From: CAYPHY01 sp964410625
GTDB lineage: Bacteria > Chloroflexota > Anaerolineae > Promineifilales > Promineifilaceae
Assembly: GCA_964410625.1 (NCBI GenBank)
Contig: CAYPHY010000013.1
Coordinates: forward strand, 34,709 to 98,708
DNA: 64,000 nucleotides
Direction of reading: 5' to 3'
Position numbers and translations under genes: made by a program. Below, one piece after another: positions 34,188-43,215 of the stretch; the first letter of the stretch is position 1; every line of letters starts with the position of its first letter. The notes below the pieces were generated by a model. It made no database searches. It was not told the origin of the DNA and worked only from the letters and a program-made list of their open reading frames with translations.

Positions 34188-34718
34188 GTTACGAAAGAAC
34201 TGCTGTAGCAGTTCGGCCGCTTCTGCGGCGAGAACACCCGTTGTGATCGCCGGTTGGTGATTAAACCCTGGTTGGCGCAATACGTCAATGATTGTGCCGT
34301 CCGCGCCAAAGCGGGTATCTTTTGCGCCATAGACGAGCCGGGAAAGTCGCGCCTGGATCATCGCCCCGGCGCACATCGGGCATGGCTCTAAGGTGCAATA
34401 GAGCGTGACGCCAGAGAGCCGCCAGTTGGATAGATGGGTGGCCGCCTGGCGGATGGCGATCATCTCAGCGTGGGCGGTCGGGTCGTGGTCGCTTTCTTTG
34501 CGATTAAACCCACTACCGACGATTTCTCCATTCAGCACCGCAATGGCGCCGACGGGGACTTCGCCCAAGACCAGGGCTTCGGCCGCTTGCTCCAACGCCA
34601 GGCGCATCCACGCCTTATCCCGGTTCGACAGAGCGACCTCACTAGACGTTGCATTGTTAAAGATTGCCACAACAACGTTATTATAGCAGTTTGCGGCCGT
34701 TTCTGCACATGGATCCAA
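34170..34718 (-). CDS. tadA: tRNA-specific adenosine deaminase TadA
   Basis: 182 aa in the longest form. The cytidine/adenosine deaminase core: VPVGAIAVLNGEIVGSGFNR, HAEMIAIRQAA (zinc His plus catalytic Glu), TLEPCPMCAGAMIQARLSRL (two zinc Cys) and YGAKDTRFGADGTI. This converts A34 to inosine in tRNA-Arg(ACG). Most TadA proteins are 150-165 aa and begin about ten residues before WMRLALEQA, so the first ~30 residues (MDPCAETAANCYNN) are probably not translated; a GTG at about residue 17 is one candidate start, but no clear ribosome-binding site decides it. It is next to tRNA-Ser(CGA), a chance pairing as far as can be seen. Confidence 0.9.
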   Translation of the reverse strand: MDPCAETAANCYNNVVVAIFNNATSSEVALSNRDKAWMRLALEQAAEALVLGEVPVGAIAVLNGEIVGSGFNRKESDHDPTAHAEMIAIRQAATHLSNWRLSGVTLYCTLEPCPMCAGAMIQARLSRLVYGAKDTRFGADGTIIDVLRQPGFNHQPAITTGVLAAEAAELLQQFFRNLRNKG

Positions 34719-35240
34719 AAGTTAGTAACGCGGGTTGCCAACGCGCAAAGGTCGTGGGTGTCGTGGGAGGGGGAACCAATTCCCCTCTTATATCGTTCCT
34801 GTTGAGGGCGGATGTGTGGTTGGGGTGGTTGGTGTGCGGCCGTCTTCGCTCCTCCTGGAGAGCCTGCGGCTTTCGGGGATAGAAAATAGTGGGCGAAAGG
34901 CATAATATCGCAGGGCTGGCGGCGAGTTTATGCTACAATGAGGGGTATACTGAAAACAGTGTTTCGTTTCGCAAGTTTAACAACTGTCATTCTGAATCCA
35001 TTCACTTCGTTCACGGCAAGCTGTGAAGGATCCCTACCAATTCGCTGGTTAAGGCAATCGCAAGGGATTCCTCGCTCTGCTCGGAATGACGGTTAAACTA
35101 TTCGGTGCGTTTCAAATGAGTTGAACTGTCATTCTGAACGGAGTGAAGAATCCCACTAATTCGCTGGTTAAGGCAATCGCAAGGGATTCCTCGCTCCGCT
35201 CGGAATGACAGCTAAATCATGGTTTATTAATCATTTAGGT
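34719..35240. other. Gene-free stretch before the alpha-2-macroglobulin gene
   Basis: 520 bp without a believable gene. 34719-34980 has no recognised element apart from possible promoter sequence (tacaat at about 34931). 34985-35215 holds the tgtcattctga repeat pair listed separately. Confidence 0.5.
34985..35215. repeat. Two copies of the tgtcattctgaa...ggaatgaca repeat
   Basis: Each copy starts with aactgtcattctgaa and ends with ctccgctcggaatgac(a/g), the reverse complement of the start, around a shared aattcgctggttaaggcaat core. The second copy ends just before the alpha-2-macroglobulin start. A third copy is at 61900-61995. The tgtcattccgag/gaggaatccc element type is widespread in bacterial genomes. 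Confidence 0.88.
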
Positions 35241-35249
35241 ATGGGACAT

Positions 35250-38200
35250 ATGTCTAAGCGAAAATTAACGATTCAAATCATTCTGTTGTTTCTGGCCGGG
35301 ATGTTGCTGGTTGTGGCCTGTCGCGACCGGGATGAGGCGTTGCCAACAGTTGCGCCAACGGCGGCCGACATCACCGACGCCGAAGGGGAAGCGGACGAGG
35401 AGCCGCAGCCTCCGGCGGAGGAAGAAGCGACTGCCACTGCCCCGCTAGAGGAAGCCGAGCCACCCGCCGAACCAACGGCCGAACCAACCCCCGCATTTGT
35501 CGCTGAGCCGGTAGACCCGGCCGACATTGATTGGTCGCCACAGTTGGTCCTGGTTGATCCCCAGCCGGGGGCGCGTATCCCGCTGGATGCGGAAATCACC
35601 CTCCGCTTTGACCAGCCGATGGACGAAGATTCGGTGGAAGCGGCGTTTCAGATTGAACCGGCCGTCACCGGTGATTTCGTCTGGTCGCAACCCGATACAT
35701 TGGTCTTTGTGCCGGAGGAGGCGTTGGAGCGCGACCAGCTCTATCGGGTGCGGCTGGAGGAGACGGCCGCCGGAGCCAACGGCCAGACGCTAGAGACGTC
35801 GGTGGAGCTTGACTTGCAGACCATTGGCAACTTCAACGTGAGCCAGACCGTCCCCGAAAATGGCACGCGCAATGTGGAGCCGGACGGAGCGATCACGGTG
35901 GTCTTTGACCAGCCAGTTGTGCCGCTGGTTAGCAGCGGCGAGCAGGCCGACTTGCCCCAACCATTGGCGATTGAACCGCCGGTTGAGGGGCGCGGCGAGT
36001 GGGTTTCCACCAGCATCTATCGCTTCGTCCCCGACCCTCCCCTTGCCGGAGCGACCAGCTACAGCGTCAGCGTAGATAGCAATTTGACCAGCTTTGCCGG
36101 TGGCGTGTTGGAATCGCCGGCCAGCTGGCAATTCACCACGATGAGTCCCGGCGTCGCGCAGACCGTTCCGGCCGATAACGCGCTGAATATCGCCCCCACC
36201 TCCACGCTCACTGTCACCTTCAACATGCCGATGGAGCGAAGCAGCACGGAAGCGGCCGTTTCTCTGAGCGGCGGCGAAAACCCACCCGCATTGGCCTTTG
36301 AATGGCAGGAAGATGACACGGTATTGGTCATTGAGCCGCAGGAACCGTTGGCGCTGGAAACCGCTTATGATCTGGTGGTAGCCGTCTCGGCGCGTTCGGC
36401 CAATGGGCAGGCGACGCTGGGCGAAGAAGAGGTGGTTAACTTCACCACCCTACCTTTCCCGGCCGTGCTTTCGACCATGCCCGCCAGCGGCGAAGAAGCC
36501 TCCCAATTCCAGAATGGCTTCACCATCCGCTTTGCTTCGCCGATGGACTTGGACACCATCGAGGGTCAACTGATCATTGATCCTGCGCCGCAAGGGGACA
36601 TTGATTACTTCTTTAACGCCTTCGACAATCAATTCGAGCTGTATGTCAACTTCGATATGGAGGGCAACAGCCAATACACCGTGACCATCCCTGGCACGGC
36701 GGCCGATCCCTATGGCAACACACTTGGCGAAGCCTATACCTGGAGCTTCACCACGCCCCCTTCCGCACCGCTGGTCTCCTTTAACCTGGCTAATGACATC
36801 AGCCAGATCAGCACCGACTTTCCGACAACCATCGAGGTTATCCACCGCAATGTGGATAGCTTTGATGTGCTGCTCTATGACATTGGTCTCGACCTGCAAA
36901 AGCTGAACAACTACTATGACCCGATGGCGCTGGCCTCCGGCAGCGAGGTGTTGCGCCGGGTCAGCATCACGGCCGATACGGAGCTGGATGAGGCGGCCGT
37001 CACCGAGGTAGATATAGCCGAAGGCGGCACACTGCCAACGGGCATCTACTATCTGACCGCCGAATCCCCCCAGCTAAGCCCCGATTCTCTCTACTGGCAA
37101 AACCGGGATGTGGTGTTGATCGTGGCCGACACCAACATCGTCGTCAAGGAAATGTATGGCGAGGTGCGGGTGTGGGTGACGGATTTGACCAGCGGCGAGC
37201 CGGTGAGCGGCCGCAACCTGACCCTCTATGGTCGCGGCGGCCAGGAAATCGGCACCGCCACCTCCGATAGCAACGGTTTTGCCCGCTTCGACTATGAACC
37301 ACAGCAGGGTTATCTGGAGGGGGTCATCGTCGCCAGCAATGAACCGGGGCAGGAAGGGTTTGGTATCGCCGGAACTTACTGGACAGGGACCTTTAACATC
37401 TTCCAGACTGGCGTGAGCATCAACACCGGCCCCGAAGACCCGTTGTTTGTCTATCTCTACACCGATCGGCCGATCTACCGGCCGGGGGATACGGTCTACT
37501 ATAAGGGAATCGTGCGCGAGGCGAACTTCGGCCGTTACACGGTGCCAACCACCAGTACCCTCCAGCTCAATCTCGTCCCCCTCTTCTTCTTCGAGGGTGG
37601 CAGTTTGGAGGAGCAGTTTGAAGTGACGGTGGACGAAGACGGCGTTTTCTTTGGCGAATATGAGATCCCCGAAGAGGCGCGACTGGGTAGTTATCAGTTC
37701 TTCGTGGATACCCCATACGGCCAATCCTTCCGATCGTTCACGGTTGCCGAATATCGCAACCCCGAATTCCTGGTGGAGGTAACGCCAGAGACGACGGACG
37801 CGTTGCGCGGCGAAACGGTAGATGTGCTGGTGGATGCGACGCTGTTTGCCGGGGGAACGGCCGCTAATCTCAATGTGCGCTGGACGATCTATGAAGATGT
37901 GCTGCGGCCGGATGTAGAGGGAATGCCGCTTTACTCATTCAGCGATCAGGGCGATTTCTTCTATGAGGATACCGGCCCCTTTGGTGGCTTTGGCGGCGGC
38001 ACCTTTGGCAACTTTGTCACCCGGGGCGAAGGTCAAACGGACCAAAACGGCCAGTTGACCATCACCCTTCCGGCCGATCTGTTGGAAGACGTGGAGGAAG
38101 GCGGCCGGAAGGTGACTGTCGAGGTGACCATTAGCGATGCCGCCAACTTCCCGGTGACGGCCAATACCAGTGTGAACTTCCATGCCGCCGATGTTTATGT

Positions 38201-41200
38201 CGGCGTCGCCCCTCAGGACTACATCGCCACCGCCGGTCGCGAGACCAGCGTGGACCTGGTGACGGTGGATTGGGAGGGCGAGATTGTGCCGGAGCAGGAT
38301 GTGGAAGTGGTCTTTTATGCCCGCGATTGGGAGAGCGAGCGCACAGCGGAGTTTGGGTTTTACTATACAGAGTGGACGCCGGTGGATACAGAAGTCGGCC
38401 GTGAATCCGTCACCACCGATGAGAGTGGCGAAGCAACGGTCAGCTTTACCCCTGAAATGGGTGGCACCTACCTGGCCGTTGCGACTGTCACCGATGATGG
38501 CGGCCGCACCCAAACCAGCAGCGCGATCATCTGGGCGATGGACGAAGATTTCGCCGGATGGCGCACCGATGACCGCCAGCGCACGATGGAACTGGTCGCC
38601 GACCAGGACAGCTATGCCCCTGGCGACACGGCACAGGTGCTGGTGCAATCCCCCTTTGCCGAGCCGGTGCTGGCCTGGCTGACGATTGAGCGCGGCACGG
38701 TCATCGAAGAGCGCGTGGTGACAGTCGAAGGCAGTACTCTGCTCGACATTCCGATCACTTCCGATTATGCGCCCAATGTGTTTGTGACGGTGACGGCCGT
38801 TAAACCGGCCCACCCCGACAGCAGCGAGGATCGCTACGCCGACATCCGCATCGGCATCGCCGAACTGGTTGTCCCACCGGACGAACTGCTGCTGGATGTA
38901 TCCCTGACGCCGCAGCAAGAAAGCTTTGGGCCGGGAGATACGGCCGTCTATGACATTCAAGTGACAGACAACAGCGGCAGTGGTGTCCAGGCTGAGGTTT
39001 CGTTGGCACTGGTTGATCTGGCCGTTCTTAGCTTGCTGGAAGACAACGCCCCGCCGATTGGCGAAGCGTTCTACGCCCGCCAGCCTTATCGCAGCCAGAT
39101 TGGCTCCGGTCTGTTCATCAGTGGTGAAGGGCTGGAAGTGGAGATCCCGCAAGAAGGCGGCGGCGGTGGTGGCGGCGGCGGTGATCAGGCCATGCCGGTG
39201 GCGGCGTTGGAAGAGGAAGATGACATCCGCCGCGAATTCCCCGACACAGCCTATTGGGAAGCGAAGCTGGTCACTGATGAAAACGGACAGGCGACGGTCG
39301 AAATCCCCTTGCCCGATACGCTGACCATCTGGCGGCTTTCCAGCAAGGCGGTGACGGCCGATACCCTTGTCGGCCAGAACTTTGTGGACATCCAGGCCAC
39401 CTTGCCCCTGCTCCTCCGCCCGGTGACGCCGCGCTTCTTCACCGTTGGCGATGTGATTGAGATCGGCACGGTGGTCAACAACAACACCGGCTCGGCCCTG
39501 GAAGCAACGGTCAGCCTGGAAGCGACGGGGCTGATCTTGCCCGATGACGCCGAGCAGGTGGTGGACGTCCCGGCCGATGGACAGACGTTGGTGCGCTGGA
39601 CGGTGACGGTAGAGGATGTGGAGTTCGCCGATCTGACCTTCCGCGTCAGCGGCGGTGAATTTAGCGACGCGACCAAGCCACCATTAGGCGTGGGGCCGGA
39701 CAACATGATCCCGGTCTATCGTTTTTCGGCGGCCGATACCGTTGCCACCGCCGGAACGCTCGACGAGGCCGGGCGGCGCGTGGAAGCGGTGGTCTTGCCT
39801 GAAAACGTGGATGACCGGCGCGGCAGCGTGGACGCAACGCTCAGCCCGTCATTGGCGGCGGCCGTGCTGGATGCGCTGGAAGCGGTGACTCGTGAGTCAA
39901 TTGAGCCGGATTGCGGACATGCGGCCGTCAATCGCTTGCTGCCAAACGTCGCCACCGCCCGCGCGATTGAGGAGCTGGGACTGGACCGTCCTGATTTGCT
40001 GTCCTCGCTGGAATCGCTGATCGCGGCCGATGTGGCGCAAATCGAACGGCTGATCCACGAGGATGGCGGCTGGGGCTGGTGCTTCGACAGCGAAAGCGAC
40101 CCCTGGTTGAGCGCGTATAGCTTGCTGGCGCTGGCCAAGGCGCAGGCGGCCGGTTATGCGGTTGACCAGGATGTATTGGATCGGGCGACGGCTTATGTCG
40201 AGGGACAACTGGATGAGCCGGATGATCTCGATGATGCCTTTGAAGCCAACCGGCAGGCGTTCTTCCTCTATGTGCTGGCCGAAGCCGGACAGAGCGTCAA
40301 TGATGATGCTGACGAATTGGTTGAGGAACAGCAAAGCTTGCTCGACCCGTATGCGAAGGCGTTGCTGGTTTTGGTCTATGAACTCAACGACGCCCAAGGG
40401 GACGTGCAGCAATCGTTGCTGACCGACCTCAACAATAGCGCGATTGTCAGCGCGACGGGCGTGCATTGGGAGGATGAATCGCTTGACCGAAGAAACCTCA
40501 ACTCCGACATCCGCGGCACGGCGATTGTAATCAACGCCCTGGCGTTGGCACAGCCCGACGACGCCAACCTGCCCCCGGCGGTGCGCTGGTTGATGGTGGC
40601 GCGAACGGCCGAGCGCTGGCCGACGCTGCACGAGTCCGCCTGGAGCATCGTCGCCCTGACCGACTGGCTGGCCGCTTCCGGCGAACTGGAAGCCGATTAC
40701 TCCTATGCGCTCAATGTCAATCTCCAGCCCGGCGCGGAAGGGACGTTTAACGAGGAGACATTGACGGAGAGCGAAGCGGTTTCGATACCAATCAACCAGC
40801 TCGTGGGCGACGGGGTGAACTTCTTTGACTTCCAGCGCGGCGAGGGGGGCGGCCGTCTGTACTACACCATGCATCTCAATAGCGCGATTGCCGCCGAATC
40901 CGTTTCGCCCGTTAGTGACCGTGGCATTGTGGTGACGCGCCAATACTTCGATGCCGCCTGTGACCCGGAGACGGAGGAGTGTGCGCCGATTGAGAGCATC
41001 GAAGCTGGGCAGCAGGTGCGCGTCGAATTGAGCATTGTCGCTGAAAATGACTTGCTCTATGCCGTCGTTGAAGACCCGATCCCCTCCGGCGCGGAGGCGA
41101 TTGACCCCAATCTAGCCACAACGGAAGCAGGTTTGGGTGGCGACGTGACCCGCAACGACGAAGAGTACATCTATGGCTATTGGGGCTGGTGGTACTTCGA

Positions 41201-41396
41201 CAACATCGAATACCGCGATGAAAAGGTGGTTTTCACCTCTAGCTTCCTCCCGGCCGGTTCATACCAGTACACCTACTACTTGCAGACCAGCATCCCTGGC
41301 GAGTTCCAGGTGATGCCGGCGATGGCTTATCAGGAGTTCTTTCCGGAGGTGTTCGGCCGATCGGCCGGGTCGCTATTTGCAATAAGTGAAGAGTAA
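35250..41396 (+). CDS. Bacterial alpha-2-macroglobulin lipoprotein lacking the thioester motif
   Basis: 2048 aa from the ATG at 35250 (MSKRKLTIQ; the ATG at 35241 is also possible). The signal peptide ends in the lipobox LLVVAC (Cys24), then an acidic Glu/Pro/Ala spacer. About four Big_5-type Ig-like domains follow (from about 95 to 510; PQPGARIPLDAEITLRFDQP opens the first). The MG2 domain starts near YTDRPIYRPGDTVYYKG (about 730), the A2M core near FPDTAYWEAKLVTDENG (about 1330), after a Gly9 loop. In the thioester domain (about 1510-1800) the usual GCxEQ is replaced by EPDCGHAAVNRLLPN: Cys1555 remains but Glu and Gln are lost. WGWC (Cys1611) could pair with it. It presumably traps proteases non-covalently. 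The usual partner PBP1C gene is not adjacent. Confidence 0.92.
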   Translation: MSKRKLTIQIILLFLAGMLLVVACRDRDEALPTVAPTAADITDAEGEADEEPQPPAEEEATATAPLEEAEPPAEPTAEPTPAFVAEPVDPADIDWSPQLVLVDPQPGARIPLDAEITLRFDQPMDEDSVEAAFQIEPAVTGDFVWSQPDTLVFVPEEALERDQLYRVRLEETAAGANGQTLETSVELDLQTIGNFNVSQTVPENGTRNVEPDGAITVVFDQPVVPLVSSGEQADLPQPLAIEPPVEGRGEWVSTSIYRFVPDPPLAGATSYSVSVDSNLTSFAGGVLESPASWQFTTMSPGVAQTVPADNALNIAPTSTLTVTFNMPMERSSTEAAVSLSGGENPPALAFEWQEDDTVLVIEPQEPLALETAYDLVVAVSARSANGQATLGEEEVVNFTTLPFPAVLSTMPASGEEASQFQNGFTIRFASPMDLDTIEGQLIIDPAPQGDIDYFFNAFDNQFELYVNFDMEGNSQYTVTIPGTAADPYGNTLGEAYTWSFTTPPSAPLVSFNLANDISQISTDFPTTIEVIHRNVDSFDVLLYDIGLDLQKLNNYYDPMALASGSEVLRRVSITADTELDEAAVTEVDIAEGGTLPTGIYYLTAESPQLSPDSLYWQNRDVVLIVADTNIVVKEMYGEVRVWVTDLTSGEPVSGRNLTLYGRGGQEIGTATSDSNGFARFDYEPQQGYLEGVIVASNEPGQEGFGIAGTYWTGTFNIFQTGVSINTGPEDPLFVYLYTDRPIYRPGDTVYYKGIVREANFGRYTVPTTSTLQLNLVPLFFFEGGSLEEQFEVTVDEDGVFFGEYEIPEEARLGSYQFFVDTPYGQSFRSFTVAEYRNPEFLVEVTPETTDALRGETVDVLVDATLFAGGTAANLNVRWTIYEDVLRPDVEGMPLYSFSDQGDFFYEDTGPFGGFGGGTFGNFVTRGEGQTDQNGQLTITLPADLLEDVEEGGRKVTVEVTISDAANFPVTANTSVNFHAADVYVGVAPQDYIATAGRETSVDLVTVDWEGEIVPEQDVEVVFYARDWESERTAEFGFYYTEWTPVDTEVGRESVTTDESGEATVSFTPEMGGTYLAVATVTDDGGRTQTSSAIIWAMDEDFAGWRTDDRQRTMELVADQDSYAPGDTAQVLVQSPFAEPVLAWLTIERGTVIEERVVTVEGSTLLDIPITSDYAPNVFVTVTAVKPAHPDSSEDRYADIRIGIAELVVPPDELLLDVSLTPQQESFGPGDTAVYDIQVTDNSGSGVQAEVSLALVDLAVLSLLEDNAPPIGEAFYARQPYRSQIGSGLFISGEGLEVEIPQEGGGGGGGGGDQAMPVAALEEEDDIRREFPDTAYWEAKLVTDENGQATVEIPLPDTLTIWRLSSKAVTADTLVGQNFVDIQATLPLLLRPVTPRFFTVGDVIEIGTVVNNNTGSALEATVSLEATGLILPDDAEQVVDVPADGQTLVRWTVTVEDVEFADLTFRVSGGEFSDATKPPLGVGPDNMIPVYRFSAADTVATAGTLDEAGRRVEAVVLPENVDDRRGSVDATLSPSLAAAVLDALEAVTRESIEPDCGHAAVNRLLPNVATARAIEELGLDRPDLLSSLESLIAADVAQIERLIHEDGGWGWCFDSESDPWLSAYSLLALAKAQAAGYAVDQDVLDRATAYVEGQLDEPDDLDDAFEANRQAFFLYVLAEAGQSVNDDADELVEEQQSLLDPYAKALLVLVYELNDAQGDVQQSLLTDLNNSAIVSATGVHWEDESLDRRNLNSDIRGTAIVINALALAQPDDANLPPAVRWLMVARTAERWPTLHESAWSIVALTDWLAASGELEADYSYALNVNLQPGAEGTFNEETLTESEAVSIPINQLVGDGVNFFDFQRGEGGGRLYYTMHLNSAIAAESVSPVSDRGIVVTRQYFDAACDPETEECAPIESIEAGQQVRVELSIVAENDLLYAVVEDPIPSGAEAIDPNLATTEAGLGGDVTRNDEEYIYGYWGWWYFDNIEYRDEKVVFTSSFLPAGSYQYTYYLQTSIPGEFQVMPAMAYQEFFPEVFGRSAGSLFAISEE

Positions 41397-41460
41397 CCAA
41401 ACGACACAGAGTTACCGGACTTCGTTCGGCAACCGATAAATCGGGTACTACGAACGAGTC

Positions 41461-41499
41461 AAAAGACCTCCCAAAAATAGTGTTTTGGGAGGTCTTTTT
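41461..41499 (+). terminator. Rho-independent terminator after the alpha-2-macroglobulin gene
   Basis: aaaagacctcccaaaa, a short atagtg loop and ttttgggaggtcttttta form a perfect 16-bp stem with flanking A and T runs, 65 bp after the stop codon. The symmetric A/T flanks could also stop transcription on the other strand. Confidence 0.92.
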
Positions 41500-41547
41500 A
41501 TAATGAAAATACCCCATTGCAGCAATAAACAGTATACTTGGTGGTCT

Positions 41548-41952
41548 ATGAGGATTAGCAACAACAGGCGGGTTTTTGTCTTAACCTCCGTTCTGCTACT
41601 CGGCTTCGTCTTGCTGGTTGCCTGTGGCGGTGGCGGGCCTCTGACCGTTGGGGAACAGGCAACGCTGATTTGTAGCGAGGAGTGTGCCGCACGCGGGCAA
41701 TGTGGTTCGCTAACCGATGATACGAAAGTGGTCCTCGGCCAGGACAGCGGGCCGGTGGTACGTGGTCATAACCGCTTTTTTGTTGAAAATGTGGTGGTAA
41801 CGGTGGACGAAACGGCCGAACGCACCCTGATCGGCGCTCTCAACGGCGTGCCGCTGGTGGAAACAACCCCCTTCCCCCACACCTTCTACCGTGTCACCCA
41901 ACCGGAAATTCCGAAGACAGCATGGGTGTCGGGTTGGTGTATTACCCGTTAG
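41548..41952 (+). CDS. Small lipoprotein, unknown
   Basis: 134 aa from the ATG at 41548 (MRISNNRRVFVL); earlier Met codons in frame lie inside the terminator and are rejected. The signal peptide VFVLTSVLLLGFVLLVAC ends in a lipobox (LLVAC), followed by GGGGPLT. The mature part has four further cysteines besides the anchor: CSEEC and GQCG near the start of the domain and WCITR at the very end, suggesting two disulfides. The core VVLGQDSGPVVRGHNRFFVE and TLIGALNGVPLVETTPFPHT reads as a small beta-barrel, perhaps SH3-like. No family is recognised. It follows the macroglobulin gene after a terminator, so it is transcribed separately. Confidence 0.7.
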   Translation: MRISNNRRVFVLTSVLLLGFVLLVACGGGGPLTVGEQATLICSEECAARGQCGSLTDDTKVVLGQDSGPVVRGHNRFFVENVVVTVDETAERTLIGALNGVPLVETTPFPHTFYRVTQPEIPKTAWVSGWCITR

Positions 41953-41985
41953 CGAGTAGAGAGTGGAGAGTGGAGAGTGATTATA
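41953..41985. repeat. Short gagtggaga repeat tract
   Basis: gagtagagagtggagagtgg units directly follow the small lipoprotein stop. Related units are found at 27251-27275 and inside the molybdenum hydroxylase (about 45990-46020). Confidence 0.65.
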
Positions 41986-42045
41986 CACTTCGAGGATGAC
42001 ACTCAATATACCAATACACCAATATACCAGTATATAAGTTAGACA

Positions 42046-43167
42046 ATGAACATCGCTCCCTTTGCAATCGAACAATTCTTCGCCCGTTATGAATTCACGA
42101 CGCCGCGCATTTTGTGTGCTTCGGACTGCGAGACGATGAGTGTTGGTGAGCTATTGGCTTTGGCCAGTCGCGATCCGGCCGACTTTCACAGCTTGCGGCT
42201 GGGGTATACGGAATCGCAGGGGCATCCAGCTTTTCGAACGGCCGTCGCCTCCCTCTACCAACGAGTCGAACCCGATCACGTAGTGGAGCTAAACGCTCCC
42301 GAAGAGGGTATTTACCTGGCGATGCGAGCGTTGCTAGAACCCGGCGATCATGTGGTGGTGTTGGCCCCGGCCTACGAATCCCTGCTTAACCTGGCCGAAC
42401 ACATCACCGGCAATGTCAGCAAATGGTGGGTGCAAGCGGCGGCCGATAGCTGGCAGATTGACCTGGAGGAGCTGCGCCAACTGGTAACGCCGCAAACACG
42501 GCTGATCATCGTCAACTTTCCCCACAATCCAACTGGCTTCTTGCCTACCCCAGACCAATTTGAGGCGATTATCGAGATCGCCCGCGAAAACGACGCCTGG
42601 TTGTTTTGTGACGAGATGTATCGTGGCCTGGAATTGGATATGGCGCAACGTTTGCCATCGGCCGCTGACCGCTATAACAAAGCCATCGTGCTCTCTGGCC
42701 TCTCTAAAGTGCATGGCCTTCCCGGTTTGCGTACCGGCTGGCTGGTAATTCGTGAAGCAACTTTGCGCGAGCAGGTGATTGACTGGAAGTATTACACCAG
42801 CATATGCCCGGCCGCTCCCAGCGAGTTCCTGGCAACGGCTGCCTTATCGGTGCATGAGCAGTTGGCACAGCGCAGCCGGGAGATTATCAGCCGTAACCTG
42901 CCAGCGGCCGCTGCCTTTTTTGCCCGCTGGTCAGGCTTGTTCGATTGGCGACGGCCGCTCGCCGGTTCAGTCGCCCTGGTTAGATTCAAGGGCGGCTCTG
43001 CTACTGATTATTGCCATGCGCTGGCGCAAGAAGCGGGTATACTTCTGCTCCCTAGCAGTTGTCTGGGTTATGGTGATGGGCATGTGCGGCTGGGACTCGG
43101 CCGTATGGACTTTGCCGACAATCTGACCTATTATGATGAGTACCTTGAAAAGCGTAACGCAGATTGA
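42046..43167 (+). CDS. PLP-dependent aminotransferase, class I/II
   Basis: 373 aa fold-type-I aminotransferase. Key features: LAPAYESLLNLAEHITGNVS, NFPHNPTGFLPTPDQFEAI (about 148-166, Asn for the pyridine ring contact), WLFCDEMYRGLELD (about 185-198, Asp of the PLP nitrogen) and SGLSKVHGLPGLRTGWLV (about 223-240; Lys in SK is the Schiff-base residue, Arg follows). GYGDGHVRLGLGR near the end carries the carboxylate-binding Arg. Closest in feel to the MalY/PatB or aspartate-aminotransferase-like 'GNAT-neighbour' group; substrate unknown. It is followed after a repeat by the molybdenum hydroxylase subunits. Confidence 0.88.
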   Translation: MNIAPFAIEQFFARYEFTTPRILCASDCETMSVGELLALASRDPADFHSLRLGYTESQGHPAFRTAVASLYQRVEPDHVVELNAPEEGIYLAMRALLEPGDHVVVLAPAYESLLNLAEHITGNVSKWWVQAAADSWQIDLEELRQLVTPQTRLIIVNFPHNPTGFLPTPDQFEAIIEIARENDAWLFCDEMYRGLELDMAQRLPSAADRYNKAIVLSGLSKVHGLPGLRTGWLVIREATLREQVIDWKYYTSICPAAPSEFLATAALSVHEQLAQRSREIISRNLPAAAAFFARWSGLFDWRRPLAGSVALVRFKGGSATDYCHALAQEAGILLLPSSCLGYGDGHVRLGLGRMDFADNLTYYDEYLEKRNAD

Positions 43168-43215
43168 CGCGGATGGGCATTCTTGCGTATATACGCAGAT
43201 TAACGCGGATTTTTT
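43152..43215. repeat. Intergenic repeat (acgcagatt family)
   Basis: cgtaacgcagattgacgcgg and tacgcagattaacgcggatt units span the gap between aminotransferase and hydroxylase. They also supply the last codons and stop of the aminotransferase (AD, TGA). Confidence 0.8.

Noticed and set aside
36900..37100. Frameshift in the alpha-2-macroglobulin gene
   Set aside because: The frame is open from 35205 to the stop at 41396 with domain order as expected; no break seen.
37935..39152. 405-codon minus-strand frame inside the alpha-2-macroglobulin gene
   Set aside because: No domain; the plus strand codes for a full alpha-2-macroglobulin with all expected motifs, and high GC keeps antisense frames open.
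39897..40943. 348-codon minus-strand frame inside the alpha-2-macroglobulin gene
   Set aside because: Same reason; it overlaps the thioester-domain codons and has no recognisable motif.
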